Below, one piece after another: positions 53,986 to 62,319 of a stretch of DNA of 64,000 bases. Positions within the stretch are counted from its first letter, which is position 1. Each line of letters opens with the position of its first letter. The position numbers were made by a program, and so were the translations under genes. The notes under the pieces are model-generated. The model worked only from the letters and a program-made list of their open reading frames with translations, was not told the DNA's origin and did no database searches. The DNA lies in NCBI RefSeq assembly GCF_029017505.1, contig NZ_JAQGEI010000019.1, positions 1 through 64,000 of the forward strand. Direction: 5' to 3'. This DNA is from Sedimenticola hydrogenitrophicus (GTDB lineage Bacteria > Pseudomonadota > Gammaproteobacteria > Chromatiales > Chromatiaceae).

Positions 53986-55021
53986 CGGGCACCCCGCGGC
54001 CGAGGTCGGCGGCCTGACGAATCAACTGCGGGTCCAGGGCCAGCACCCGCCCCTGGATGATGGCGAACACCCGTCGCAGGTCCATCTCCCGCAGCATCAT
54101 GTAGGCCAGGGATCGGGCGACGGCCGAGGGGCTGAGCTGGAGGCATTTTCGCGCCTGCCGGTTCAGGTCGTCGGTCAGTGACTGTTCCACCTCCATGATC
54201 TGCCTGAGGCCGGCGAGCCGACTGTTCAGTGGCTCGGGCAGTGCCTCCAGGATCCGCGCCATCTCCTGCATATTGACCAGTTGTTTCAGCAGGTCGGTGT
54301 GGAGATGGCGTCCCGAGGGGATCAGCAGATAATAGGTTTCGCTGGGGGAGAGCGCATAGTTGAGGCGGTAGCGCAGCAGCCACGGCAGGTTCTGCCGGTC
54401 GATCAGGGAGCCGATCAGTTTCAGCAGCGGGGCCTGATCCGCGGCGTCGCAGTGCCGCGCGTGCCTGAGCAGGCCGGTATAGTAACGGTGATCGATGGTG
54501 GCATCGAGGGAGAAGGACTCGTTTTTCTCTTCATAGACCCGGCGCGCCTGGCGGGCGATGGCTTCGTAGGGGGTCTGCTCCAGCTGGCGCAGCAGCTCCG
54601 GCACATTTTCCGTACGCAACAGGGTTTCATGGGGCAGGCTGATCAGCGGCGGCAGGCTGTGCAGGCTCTCGCGTATCTGATCATAGGGGAGATGGTTCAG
54701 CTTGCCCCGGATCAGTGCCTTCAGGTTAAGGAGTTCAAACTTGCGTGACCAGTAGACCAGGATATCCCGGGCGGTGCCGCCGAGCGGCCGCAGCAGGATC
54801 GACAGCTCCTGCATCAGGCTGTGGATCAGGCCCCGTTCAATATGGCGGTTGAGCTCCGCCTCACTCAATCCACGCTCGCTGATCCCGGTCAGACCGAATT
54901 CACCCTCCAGCCGCGGCAACGGCTCCTGCAGCATGGCCTCAAACGCCGCGTCATCAATCAGCCGTCCCGACATGACGCTGGTGCGGGTCTTCAGATAGGT
55001 CTGGCTGGCGATCGGGTTCAT
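53978..55021 (-). CDS. ntpC: V/A-type ATPase subunit C (d-type)
   Basis: The product has 347 aa, all-helical. Features such as YLKTRTSVMSGRLI at the start and LVYWSRKFELLNLKALIRGKLN match the C/d subunit, which links the rotor shaft to the K ring. AGGAAAACTC precedes the ATG. It overlaps the next gene by eight bases. Confidence 0.85.
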   Translation of the reverse strand: MNPIASQTYLKTRTSVMSGRLIDDAAFEAMLQEPLPRLEGEFGLTGISERGLSEAELNRHIERGLIHSLMQELSILLRPLGGTARDILVYWSRKFELLNLKALIRGKLNHLPYDQIRESLHSLPPLISLPHETLLRTENVPELLRQLEQTPYEAIARQARRVYEEKNESFSLDATIDHRYYTGLLRHARHCDAADQAPLLKLIGSLIDRQNLPWLLRYRLNYALSPSETYYLLIPSGRHLHTDLLKQLVNMQEMARILEALPEPLNSRLAGLRQIMEVEQSLTDDLNRQARKCLQLSPSAVARSLAYMMLREMDLRRVFAIIQGRVLALDPQLIRQAADLGRGVPGV

Positions 55022-55039
55022 GAGTTTTCCTGTCTTCTC

Positions 55040-55363
55040 CTAGCCGTCGGCCAGTGGATCGGTGAGCAGTTGAAAGGCGGCCTCCAGCGCCTCGGCCTCC
55101 CGCTCTTCCGCCAGGTTGCGCAGCTCGACATGGTGCTCGTCAAAGCGTTTCTTCAGTTCATTGTTGGTCTGATCGGCCCGCTGTTCCGCCTTGTCGATGA
55201 AGGACCGGTGCAGATCCGGAATGCGCGCCTCGAATCGCTCCTCTTCGGCATGCGCCTCCTGCAGCGCGCCCTGGATGATCCGGTCGCGCTCCTCATCCGC
55301 TTCGCGCACGATGGTCTCCGCCCTCCGTTCGGCGTCCAGCAGGCGTTGTAGTGTCTGGTCCAT
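55040..55363 (-). CDS. V/A-type ATPase G/H-like peripheral stalk subunit
   Basis: The product has 107 aa, nearly one continuous charged coiled coil (LLDAERRAETIVREADEER...). Its length, composition and first position in the operon fit the stalk partner of subunit E. Sequence identity in this family is low, so the assignment relies on context. Confidence 0.8.
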   Translation of the reverse strand: MDQTLQRLLDAERRAETIVREADEERDRIIQGALQEAHAEEERFEARIPDLHRSFIDKAEQRADQTNNELKKRFDEHHVELRNLAEEREAEALEAAFQLLTDPLADG

Positions 55364-55565
55364 GAGGTTCCCCGTTTTATTCTGATTAACAGTTTAGCAA
55401 CTACCGATGTAGTTGATATTGCGGCAGATCAGATGGCGGGCCGGTTTTCAACCCCGCAACGGACAGGGCGGGAAACTTACGATGGGATTAATGGTCATAT
55501 AATTGGTCGCTGTGGTAGCCGCACCGCCTTGACAGTCCGGATGAAAAAGGGGATTGTTCCGCGTC

Positions 55566-55946
55566 ATGAATCATCTGCTGAAAAAACGGTTTATCCTTGT
55601 GCTGGCACTGTTTGTCAGCCTGTTGCCGTTCAGATTCAGCTATGGGCTGACCGTCACTGTGCCCGATCTCCAGCAGAAGATGCATCAGCACATCATGCAG
55701 GTCGATTGCGCACAGCCTGGTGACAATGCCCATTGTCTCGATATGACACTCGTCTCAGCGGCCGGTGAGAATTGTTGCAGCGACCAGTGTGACAGCTTGT
55801 TCGGGGCGCAACCCGGCGTCGCCGTCGAATATGGCCTGCTGATCTCCTCGGACCGGCAGTTCCAGGCTGCCAGTGATGTCTGGACAACCGGCCCGATCCC
55901 GCCCACCCTGCTACGACCCCCTCCCGCACGCTCCTGGACTTGGTAA
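55566..55946 (+). CDS. Cys-rich secreted protein, possibly metal-binding
   Basis: The product has 126 aa from the ATG at 55566; a TTG at 55554 is closer to AAGGGG. Residues 1-27 are a signal peptide. The mature part has Cys/His clusters (VDCAQPGDNAHC, then NCCSDQC) and ends GPIPPTLLRPPPARSW, a proline-rich end I associate with DUF2946/CopL-type periplasmic proteins. Metal binding, perhaps copper, is inferred from this and from the cytochrome and HMA-like neighbours. Confidence 0.6.
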   Translation: MNHLLKKRFILVLALFVSLLPFRFSYGLTVTVPDLQQKMHQHIMQVDCAQPGDNAHCLDMTLVSAAGENCCSDQCDSLFGAQPGVAVEYGLLISSDRQFQAASDVWTTGPIPPTLLRPPPARSWTW

Positions 55947-56012
55947 CCCCTGGCACTGAATGCCGGGGTATCGTTTCATACGGCCCACGGGCCCTGCTCT
56001 GGAGAGCGTGTT

Positions 56013-56483
56013 TTGAAAATCCGAATTATTGTTGCGGGACTTCTGTCCCTGTTGCTGGTCGCCTGTTCCGAGGAACCCGCCGCCAATGCCGTAGGCGATC
56101 AGCAGGCTTCGGCGGCAGTGAGATCCTGGTACCGATTTGACCAGGTCAGTGCCGGCGCCCGGGTGTACCAGGAGAACTGCGCGGCCTGTCACGGCAAACT
56201 GGCCGAAGGGGCTGATAACTGGCGCAAGGCCGGCCCGGACGGCAAGTATCCGGCACCGCCGCTGAACGGCAGCGGACATGCCTGGCATCATCCCCTGAAA
56301 ATCCTGTTCCACACGATCAAGAACGGCTCCCCCGGTGGTCAGGGCAATATGCCGGCCTGGGCGGGCAAACTGACCGATGACGAGATTATCGCCGCTATCG
56401 CCTGGTTCCAGTCCAAGTGGCCGCAGGAGATCTACCAGAGCTGGGTGCAGCGTGATGCGGCGGCACAGGCCAACCGGGGATAA
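56013..56483 (+). CDS. Lipoprotein cytochrome c with HAWHH motif
   Basis: The product has 156 aa, starting at TTG with GGAGAG upstream. A lipoprotein signal ends at LLVA-Cys18. One heme site, CAACH, is at about residues 55-59, and NMPAW provides the distal Met. A GHAWHH motif lies between heme and Met. It is a monoheme class I cytochrome anchored in the periplasm. It is followed after 3 bases by the HMA-like gene. Confidence 0.85.
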   Translation: MKIRIIVAGLLSLLLVACSEEPAANAVGDQQASAAVRSWYRFDQVSAGARVYQENCAACHGKLAEGADNWRKAGPDGKYPAPPLNGSGHAWHHPLKILFHTIKNGSPGGQGNMPAWAGKLTDDEIIAAIAWFQSKWPQEIYQSWVQRDAAAQANRG

Positions 56484-56486
56484 GTC

Positions 56487-56867
56487 ATGAGCAGAGATCA
56501 ATTCATCAAAATGCGCGGTGCCTGGGATACCCGGCACTGGATCACCGTTCCCGGACTCTCCCACGAGGCCGATGGCCTGCAGCTCGAGCACTCCCTGGCG
56601 GAACTGGATGGCATGCAGCGGGTCCAGACGATACCGGGAAAACGGCGTATCCGGGTCACCTATGACCAGACTCGGGTCGATTTTCAGCAGATACTGGAGC
56701 GCATGGAGTCGATCGGCTTTCCGGCCTCGGACAGTTGGTGGTCGCTCAGAAAGGCGGAGTGGTTTCAGTACCTGGATCGCAATGCCCGGGAGAACGCCAA
56801 TGCCCCGGAGCCTCCCTGCTGCAGCAATCCAAAAGGAATCACCAAGGATCGCACGCAGAAAAAGTAG
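56487..56867 (+). CDS. HMA-fold-like protein lacking CxxC
   Basis: The product has 126 aa. Residues about 17-80 follow the beta-alpha-beta-beta-alpha-beta spacing of heavy-metal-associated domains (HWITVPGLSHEADGLQLEHS, RIRVTYDQTRVDFQQILERM, IGFPAS). The usual CxxC is absent, and a CC pair occurs in the tail (EPPCCSNP). It has no signal peptide. It could be a metal sensor, a degenerate chaperone, or bind metal through the tail. The family call is tentative. Confidence 0.55.
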   Translation: MSRDQFIKMRGAWDTRHWITVPGLSHEADGLQLEHSLAELDGMQRVQTIPGKRRIRVTYDQTRVDFQQILERMESIGFPASDSWWSLRKAEWFQYLDRNARENANAPEPPCCSNPKGITKDRTQKK

Positions 56868-56914
56868 GACGGGCCAATCGATCCAGCGTGCCGCGAATCC
56901 ACAGGTAGGCCTGA

Positions 56915-57073
56915 GGGCTCGCGCAAAAATTAGTTCCGGTATTCGGTCGTCCCTGGACCCCTCCGTCGGCGTTACGCTTTTTGGCAAGGGAGCGGCCATT
57001 GCCTGCAAAGCGTGCCTTGCCAGCGTGGCCCAGGAACACCCTCGGTACTACGAAATTATTCTTTCGCGAGCCC
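56915..57073. mobile_element. 159-bp MITE-like element, copy 2
   Basis: It has the same length as the copy at 9479-9637 and about 15 differences by eye. The ends begin GGGCTCGCG with less perfect inverted repeats. The flanks are TGA and TAA, compatible with a decayed TAA duplication. It separates the HMA-like gene from the second cytochrome gene. Confidence 0.78.
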
Positions 57074-57135
57074 TAAGGGCCCGCTTGTTTCTAACCGGGC
57101 CGCGATTTTTTCGGCCTATAACGAAGGTATTTGGT

Positions 57136-57549
57136 ATGTTCAAGAAGCTATGCATCGTTTCACTGCTGATGGTCAGCCAGTGGGTATTTGCGGAAACCGG
57201 TCAGCCGCCGTCACCGGACCAGGTGGCGGCGGGGAAGGCGCTCTATGGGCGATACTGCCTGGCGTGTCACGGGGAGAATGGGGTGGGTGAACCGCCCATA
57301 CCGAGCACTATCCGGGCGCCGGGCTATCTCACCGCCATGCCGCTCAATGAGGCTTCCCATGCCTGGCACCACAGCGATGAACAACTGGTGGAGACCATTC
57401 TGCAGGGACTGGAGCGCACCCAGAGGATGCCGGCTTGGAAGGGGGTCATTACAACGGATCAGGCTGCGCAGCTGGTCACTTATCTCAAAAGCTTCTGGAG
57501 TCCCCGCATTGTCGCCTGTCAGGGGCCGAAGCACATGAGCTGTATGTGA
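57136..57549 (+). CDS. Periplasmic cytochrome c with HAWHH motif
   Basis: The product has 137 aa from the ATG at 57136. A signal peptide ends near WVFA. One heme site, CLACH, is at about residues 41-45, and RMPAW provides the distal Met. The motif SHAWHH occupies the same place as in the lipoprotein cytochrome at 56 kb, so the two are paralogues. It ends with two further Cys residues (IVACQGPKHMSCM). It is probably a soluble electron carrier of the same cluster. Confidence 0.85.
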   Translation: MFKKLCIVSLLMVSQWVFAETGQPPSPDQVAAGKALYGRYCLACHGENGVGEPPIPSTIRAPGYLTAMPLNEASHAWHHSDEQLVETILQGLERTQRMPAWKGVITTDQAAQLVTYLKSFWSPRIVACQGPKHMSCM

Positions 57550-57747
57550 CGGCAGCGGCGACGCGGGGCGGGCTTGGCCAAGACGGTCGGAGGGATCGGG
57601 TTGCATCCGGCTCCGGTTTGTCATACCCGCTTGCATTGCCCGCTTCGGCTCCACTAAAGTTAGCTGGAGCGCTATGCCGCGCGGTTGTCCTTGTTGCGGC
57701 CGGCTGTTGCTGCCGGAAGGATGGTTGACGGATGTTATCCCTGAATG

Positions 57748-57889
57748 GAATGGCACTAAGTTAAGCCCAGAGCCCCCGTCATCCCGGCGCATGCCGGGAT
57801 CCAGAACCCGCATCCGCGGTGAATTTATGGATTCCGGCCTGCGCCGGAATGACGAAAAAATGGACTCCTGCCTTAACTTAGTGCCATTC
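57748..57889. mobile_element. 142-bp MITE with 18-bp TIRs and 11-bp target duplication
   Basis: Perfect inverted ends GAATGGCACTAAGTTAAG (57748-57765) and its complement (57872-57889). The 11-base direct repeat ATCCCTGAATG flanks it at 57737-57747 and 57890-57900. It has no coding capacity. The inner core matches 22-51. It sits 22 bases before the thiolase start codon. Confidence 0.92.
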
Positions 57890-57911
57890 ATCCCTGAATG
57901 TGGAAAGGACT

Positions 57912-59105
57912 ATGGATATGGGCACGATGAAAGAGATTGTGATACTGAGCGCGGTGCGCACCGCGGTGGGCAGTTACGGCGGCGGCCTGAAGGATGTGCC
58001 GGTGGTGGACCTGGCCGCCAGCGTGGTGCGTGCCGCGGTGGAGCGCTCCGGGGTGACCCCGGCCGATGTCGGGCATACCGTGTTGGGGCATGTGATCCAT
58101 ACCGAGCCGCGGGATATGTATATCTCGCGTTACGCCTCGGTTCGCGGCGGCCTGCCGGTGGAGACCCCCGCCTTCACCCTGAACCGGCTCTGCGGCAGCG
58201 GTCTGCAGGCGATTGTCTCGGCGGCGCAGCAGATTGAAACCGGTCATTGCGATGTGGCCGTGGCTGGCGGGGCGGAGAACATGAGCCGGGCCGGCTATAT
58301 GACGCCCAGCCTGCGTTGGGGGGCACGCATGAGCGATGCCCAGATCGTCGATATGATGGTGGGGGCGCTGACCGACCCATTTGAAGGGGTGCACATGGGC
58401 GTGACCGCGGAGAATATCGCCGAAAAATGGGGTATCAGCCGCGAGGAGCAGGATATGCTGGCGGTGGAGTCCCATCGCCGTGCCGCCCAGGCGTGGGAGA
58501 AGGGCTATTTCAACGACCAGATCGTTCCGATCGAGTTGAAGAGTCGCAAAGACACCACCCTGTTTGAGCGGGATGAGCATTTTCGTGCCGACGCCAGCCT
58601 GGACGGGATGGCGAAACTGCGCCCGGTATTCAAGAAGGATGGCAGCGTCACGGCGGGCAATTCCTCCGGCCTGAACGATGCGGCCTCGGCCGTGGTGCTG
58701 GCCAGTGCGGAGTATGCCGAGTCCAACGGGCTCAAGCCGCTGGCCCGGTTGGTGGGATACGCCCATGCTGGCTGTGAGCCGGCCTATATGGGCATTGGAC
58801 CGGTACCCGCGGTAAAGCGCCTGCTGGAGCGGACCGGTCTCAGCGTGGCGGACTTCGATGTACTGGAGGTGAACGAGGCGTTTGCCGCCCAGGCGATCGC
58901 CGTGTGTCGCGATCTCGGTCTGCCGATGGATCTGACCAACCCCAATGGTAGCGGCATCTCACTGGGTCATCCGATCGGCGCCACCGGCAGTATCGTGACC
59001 ACCAAGGCGGTCCATGAGCTGCAACGCAGCGGCGGCCGTTACGCCCTGGTGACCATGTGCATCGGTGGTGGACAGGGGATCGCCGCGGCCTTAGAGCGGA
59101 TCTGA
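57912..59105 (+). CDS. phaA: Acetyl-CoA acetyltransferase (thiolase)
   Basis: The product has 397 aa from the ATG at 57912, with GGAAAGG close upstream; GTG 57900 and ATG 57927 are alternatives. The acylated Cys is in LNRLCGSGLQA, His in GISLGHPIGATG, and the second Cys in MCIGGGQG. It is a biosynthetic-type thiolase that condenses acetyl-CoA to acetoacetyl-CoA; phasin elsewhere in the window supports PhaA, but AtoB-type function is also possible. A MITE lies in its leader. A strong terminator follows. Confidence 0.92.
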   Translation: MDMGTMKEIVILSAVRTAVGSYGGGLKDVPVVDLAASVVRAAVERSGVTPADVGHTVLGHVIHTEPRDMYISRYASVRGGLPVETPAFTLNRLCGSGLQAIVSAAQQIETGHCDVAVAGGAENMSRAGYMTPSLRWGARMSDAQIVDMMVGALTDPFEGVHMGVTAENIAEKWGISREEQDMLAVESHRRAAQAWEKGYFNDQIVPIELKSRKDTTLFERDEHFRADASLDGMAKLRPVFKKDGSVTAGNSSGLNDAASAVVLASAEYAESNGLKPLARLVGYAHAGCEPAYMGIGPVPAVKRLLERTGLSVADFDVLEVNEAFAAQAIAVCRDLGLPMDLTNPNGSGISLGHPIGATGSIVTTKAVHELQRSGGRYALVTMCIGGGQGIAAALERI

Positions 59106-59143
59106 GTCCTGTTTCGACCCGCCGCCTTTCGGGGCAATGCGCC

Positions 59144-59172
59144 GCACCACCCCGCTTCCCGCGGGGTGGTGC
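59144..59172 (+). terminator. Terminator after the thiolase gene
   Basis: A perfect 12-bp stem (GCACCACCCCGC / GCGGGGTGGTGC) with a 5-base loop, followed by GTTT. Confidence 0.85.
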
Positions 59173-59243
59173 GTTTCGCCGTGCCGGGGGCTGGCGCGCG
59201 ACCGGCTCCCGCCAGCTGTCATCGAGCGACGGACGCTGATTCC

Positions 59244-59876
59244 ATGACCGGACTGAACCTGGGCAGCATTATCAACTGGATCGGCCTGTTCGGAATCGCC
59301 GTGTTTGCCATCTCCGGCTCGTTGGAAGCGGCCAGAAAGGAGATGGATATACTCGGATTTCTGCTCATCGGCAGTGTCACCGGCCTGGGGGGCGGAACGC
59401 TGCGCGACCTGTTGTTGGGGGCGACCCCGGTGTACTGGGTGCAGCAGCCGGAGATGGTGATGATCTGTCTGGTCGCCTCGGTAGTCACCTACTTTATGGC
59501 GCCCTATCTGGCCTCCCGTTACCGGGCGCTGATCTGGATGGATGCGATCGGCCTGGCCACTTTCTGCATCACCGGGACCGCCATTGCGCTCAACCAGGGG
59601 GTGGCGCCCCTGATTGCTGTCTGCATGGGGGTGATGAGCGCTACCTTCGGCGGCATAATTCGCGATGTACTCTGTGCCGAGTCCCTGGTGCTCTCGTCGC
59701 GCGAACTCTATGTCACGGCGGCGGTTGCCGGCGCCTCGGCCTACCTGCTGCTGCGCTTGGCGTCGGTGGGGGAGACGGTCGCCACCCTCGGCGCCTTCGC
59801 GGTCGGCTTCGGCCTGCGCTCGGCGGCCATCCTGTTCGGGCTGAAGTTGCCCCGATACCGGTGTCCCGACACCTGA
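59244..59876 (+). CDS. TRIC-type channel (UPF0126) membrane protein
   Basis: The product has 210 aa from the ATG at 59244; the ribosome site is weak. It has seven membrane helices in an inverted repeat, each half with the signature GLGGGTLRDLLLG or FGGIIRDVL. Prokaryotic TRIC proteins are trimeric channels with one pore per subunit, permeable to monovalent cations. It stands alone between terminators and convergent genes. Confidence 0.88.
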   Translation: MTGLNLGSIINWIGLFGIAVFAISGSLEAARKEMDILGFLLIGSVTGLGGGTLRDLLLGATPVYWVQQPEMVMICLVASVVTYFMAPYLASRYRALIWMDAIGLATFCITGTAIALNQGVAPLIAVCMGVMSATFGGIIRDVLCAESLVLSSRELYVTAAVAGASAYLLLRLASVGETVATLGAFAVGFGLRSAAILFGLKLPRYRCPDT

Positions 59877-59891
59877 AGGCCGGATCGCCGG

Positions 59892-60245
59892 TCACCCCAG
59901 CCGTCGGGGTTCCTCGTCGCTCAGCTGATACAGTTTCGCGGCGATACCCATGCTGAAAATGGAGAAGTTTTCGATATCGCCCCACTCATCGGCCGAACCC
60001 ATCTCTTTTTCCTGTGCATCCAGCACCACGCGGATGCGGTAACGCCCCTGCCGGCGTTCGGTCGGCGGATTAACCTCGGCGGTGACGTAGAGACAGGGCT
60101 GCTGTTCGCCCTCGTCGATCAGTGCCATGATGTAGCGGTATTCCGTGGGATCGTCGGTTTTGATATCGCCCAGGATATTGACCAGAAAGGAACCGAGTTG
60201 GTAGCGTCGCTGGGGAATGGCGGTCAGGATGTGGGGTGTAGTCAT
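59892..60245 (-). CDS. Conserved hypothetical protein
   Basis: The product has 117 aa from the ATG at 60245; 60281 is an in-frame alternative. No signal peptide or membrane segment. It contains QRRYQLGSFLVNILGDIKTDD, ALIDEGEQQPCLYVTAEVNPP and a terminal FSIFSMGIAAKLYQLSDEEP, suggesting a small alpha/beta protein. I do not recognise the family. It is convergent with the TRIC gene. Confidence 0.6.
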   Translation of the reverse strand: MTTPHILTAIPQRRYQLGSFLVNILGDIKTDDPTEYRYIMALIDEGEQQPCLYVTAEVNPPTERRQGRYRIRVVLDAQEKEMGSADEWGDIENFSIFSMGIAAKLYQLSDEEPRRLG

Positions 60246-60460
60246 ACGGCGACTCGCTTGGCCGGTTGAAGAAACTGCCATCCATTATGGCGGATAAAAA
60301 TCGTTGTTGCTTGTGTGACTGGAAAGGCCCCCGGTATGATAATCAGCAATTGATGAAATAATAACCCTGATATTCCGGTCCTTATTAGACAGAAGCGGAA
60401 AAATAATGCAAATCACGGTTGCTGCCCACCCGGCACAGCCGCTCCAGCGGGCAATCGACT

Positions 60461-60898
60461 ATGCGAATATTGAAACGTTTCCTATGGATATGGCCGATAC
60501 TGCTGGTGCTGGTTCCGGCTACCGGATTGGCCGATCGTATCGAGGGACGTTTGAACGGACTGGCGTGCGCGTCAAGGGGTGAAGTGTGCCCGACAGACAA
60601 GGATGATCCCCACGTGCTGCTGGAACGGGACTTTGTGATCCAGACCGAGGATGGGAAAATTTTCTACATCACCAACATGGATTGGAACACCAAGCTCCGC
60701 TACGTGCTGCGCAAGGTGCGTGTCGTGGGGAAGTTCAGTGAGCGGTCGTCGGCCATTGCCGCGGATGAGTTCTGGGTGAAACATGCGGACGGGTACCGGC
60801 TGGAATGGAGCCTGGAGCGAGCGCGGGAAAAGCAGCGCAGGGCTCAACAACTCCGGCGACAGCAAGAACAGGGACTGGATCAGTGGCAGCGGCGGTAA
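60461..60898 (+). CDS. Exported hypothetical protein
   Basis: The product has 145 aa from the ATG at 60461 (in-frame ATG at 60419). A signal peptide of about 27 residues ends near GLADR. The mature part has CASRGEVCPTD, YITNMDWNTKLRYVLRKVRVVGKFS and a C-terminal Arg/Gln-rich coiled helix. The beta-rich core resembles small periplasmic OB-like proteins, but I cannot name the family. It precedes the TlpA-like gene by 6 bases, so it is probably co-transcribed with it. Confidence 0.6.
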   Translation: MRILKRFLWIWPILLVLVPATGLADRIEGRLNGLACASRGEVCPTDKDDPHVLLERDFVIQTEDGKIFYITNMDWNTKLRYVLRKVRVVGKFSERSSAIAADEFWVKHADGYRLEWSLERAREKQRRAQQLRRQQEQGLDQWQRR

Positions 60899-60904
60899 CC
60901 GACT

Positions 60905-61507
60905 ATGAAAATGCCAGCGGAACCCCATCGCGCTTGTACTCCCTTGACCCGGGAATCGACCCCGCGGCCGGGATTATTGGGGCTGGGTCTGTTGTTGCTG
61001 CTGCTGTTCCAGGGCGTGGCACCGCAGGCAGGTCATGCCTCCCGCGATCCGCTGCGATTTTTTCAGCTGACACCGGTAACCCCCGCCACACCGGCACCCC
61101 CATTGGAGCTGGCGGCGCTTGACGGGGTACCGCATCGATTGAGCGACTATCAGGGCCAGGTGGTTGTGGTTAATTTCTGGTCGAGCTGGTGCACCCCCTG
61201 CCGCCGGGAGATGCCGGCACTGGAACAGGCCTGGCAGCGGCTGCGGCCCTTTGGCGTGACGGTGCTGGGGGTAGCGATGCAGGACGATCCGGAGGTGGTC
61301 GGGCGGTTTCTGCAGGCAAGCGGGGTGACCTTTACTATCCTGATGGACCCGGATGGAAAGGCGTCGCAGCGGTGGCCGTTCTCCGGTATACCGGCAACCT
61401 TTGTGCTGGATCGGCAGGGGCGGATCGTCTACCGTGCCATGGGGTTGCGCGAGTGGGACAGCGACGAGATCATTGATCGGCTAATCGAGCTGGCGGAGAC
61501 GGAATAG
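60905..61507 (+). CDS. TlpA/ResA-like periplasmic thioredoxin
   Basis: The product has 200 aa. An N-terminal signal or anchor (about 22-40) is followed by a thioredoxin fold with the active site NFWSSWCTPCRREMP and the cis-Pro in FSGIPATFVLD. Relatives reduce apocytochrome or copper-protein thiols in the periplasm. The nearby cytochromes are possible clients; this is inference. Weak ribosome site. Confidence 0.88.
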   Translation: MKMPAEPHRACTPLTRESTPRPGLLGLGLLLLLLFQGVAPQAGHASRDPLRFFQLTPVTPATPAPPLELAALDGVPHRLSDYQGQVVVVNFWSSWCTPCRREMPALEQAWQRLRPFGVTVLGVAMQDDPEVVGRFLQASGVTFTILMDPDGKASQRWPFSGIPATFVLDRQGRIVYRAMGLREWDSDEIIDRLIELAETE

Positions 61508-61668
61508 TCAGTTAAACCTAAAAAAGCTGTTAAACCACGGAAAACACGGAAAACACGGAATATTTCAAACAGATAAGTTTGCCATGCTCTTCACCCATCG
61601 GGTGATTTGTATTCTACAGCCAACATTTTGATCTTTCGTGTCTTTTCGTGACTTTTGTGGTTGAAATG

Positions 61669-61879
61669 GGGTGCAATCGAAAGTGTTGGTCAGTCGTACT
61701 GTAGGGTGGATAAGCTTGCGCCTGCCATCCTCAGGTCCGTAAACGGTACATCCATGTACCACTCCTCACCGTAGCAATGGTGGATGCGCCTACCGGCTTA
61801 TCCACCCTACGGGCTGAATCCGTAAATAACCGTTTTTTTCGGTTACCAAATAAGCTGACCAACACTTTCGATTGCACCC
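61669..61879. mobile_element. 211-bp MITE with perfect 25-bp TIRs and 9-bp target duplication
   Basis: The left TIR, 61669-61693, begins GGGTGCAATCG; the right TIR, 61855-61879, is its exact complement. GTTGAAATG flanks both sides (61660-61668 and 61880-61888). Inside lie the GGTGGATAAGC hairpin arms (61701-61812) and the 44-base segment shared with 1783-1826, so it is a composite or nested element. It has no transposase. Confidence 0.93.
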
Positions 61880-61935
61880 GTTGAAATGAGAAATTTAGGT
61901 TAAACGGGTGCGGACAGCGGAGAGGCGCTCTCCCG

Positions 61936-62319
61936 TTATCGGGAGGCGGGGGCAGGCTGCAGATACTGCTGCTCCAGGTAACGTATGATCTCGGATGACT
62001 CATACAGCCAGCGGCTGCCGCCCTGTTCATCTTCGATGCGCAAGCAAGGAACCTTGATCTTTCCGCCACCCGTCAGCAGCGCCTCCCGGTGCTGTGCATC
62101 GCCCTTGGCGTCACGGGTCTCTATATTCAGTGTGTGTTTTCTCAGAAAACGGCGCACCTTGACGCAGAAGGGACAGGCCTTGAACTGGTAGAGGGCGAGT
62201 TGTGCGGTGTGTCGGTCGAGCGACTCCTGCAGTTCCGACGCGCGCTTGACGCCGCGTGGTGCCGTGAGGGCATCGATCAATAGGATCAGTCGTCCAAGGA
62301 TCCAGCGAATAATTGCCAT
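61936..62319 (-). CDS. Glutaredoxin/GST-N-like protein
   Basis: The product has 127 aa. An N-terminal hydrophobic helix (about 4-18) is followed by a thioredoxin-like domain with the active-site pair CPFC in YQFKACPFCVKVRRFL, the cis-Pro in KVPCLRIED and the glutathione-site ESSEIIRYLE. It is probably a membrane-associated dithiol glutaredoxin or GST-N protein in redox control. Confidence 0.85.
   Translation of the reverse strand: MAIIRWILGRLILLIDALTAPRGVKRASELQESLDRHTAQLALYQFKACPFCVKVRRFLRKHTLNIETRDAKGDAQHREALLTGGGKIKVPCLRIEDEQGGSRWLYESSEIIRYLEQQYLQPAPASR

Noticed and set aside
55911-57008. 365-codon minus-strand frame covering the cytochrome and HMA-like genes and the MITE
   Set aside because: It opposes a lipoprotein cytochrome with CxxCH and crosses a repeat element. 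The similar minus-strand peptide at 9378-9572 reflects the same MITE, not a gene.
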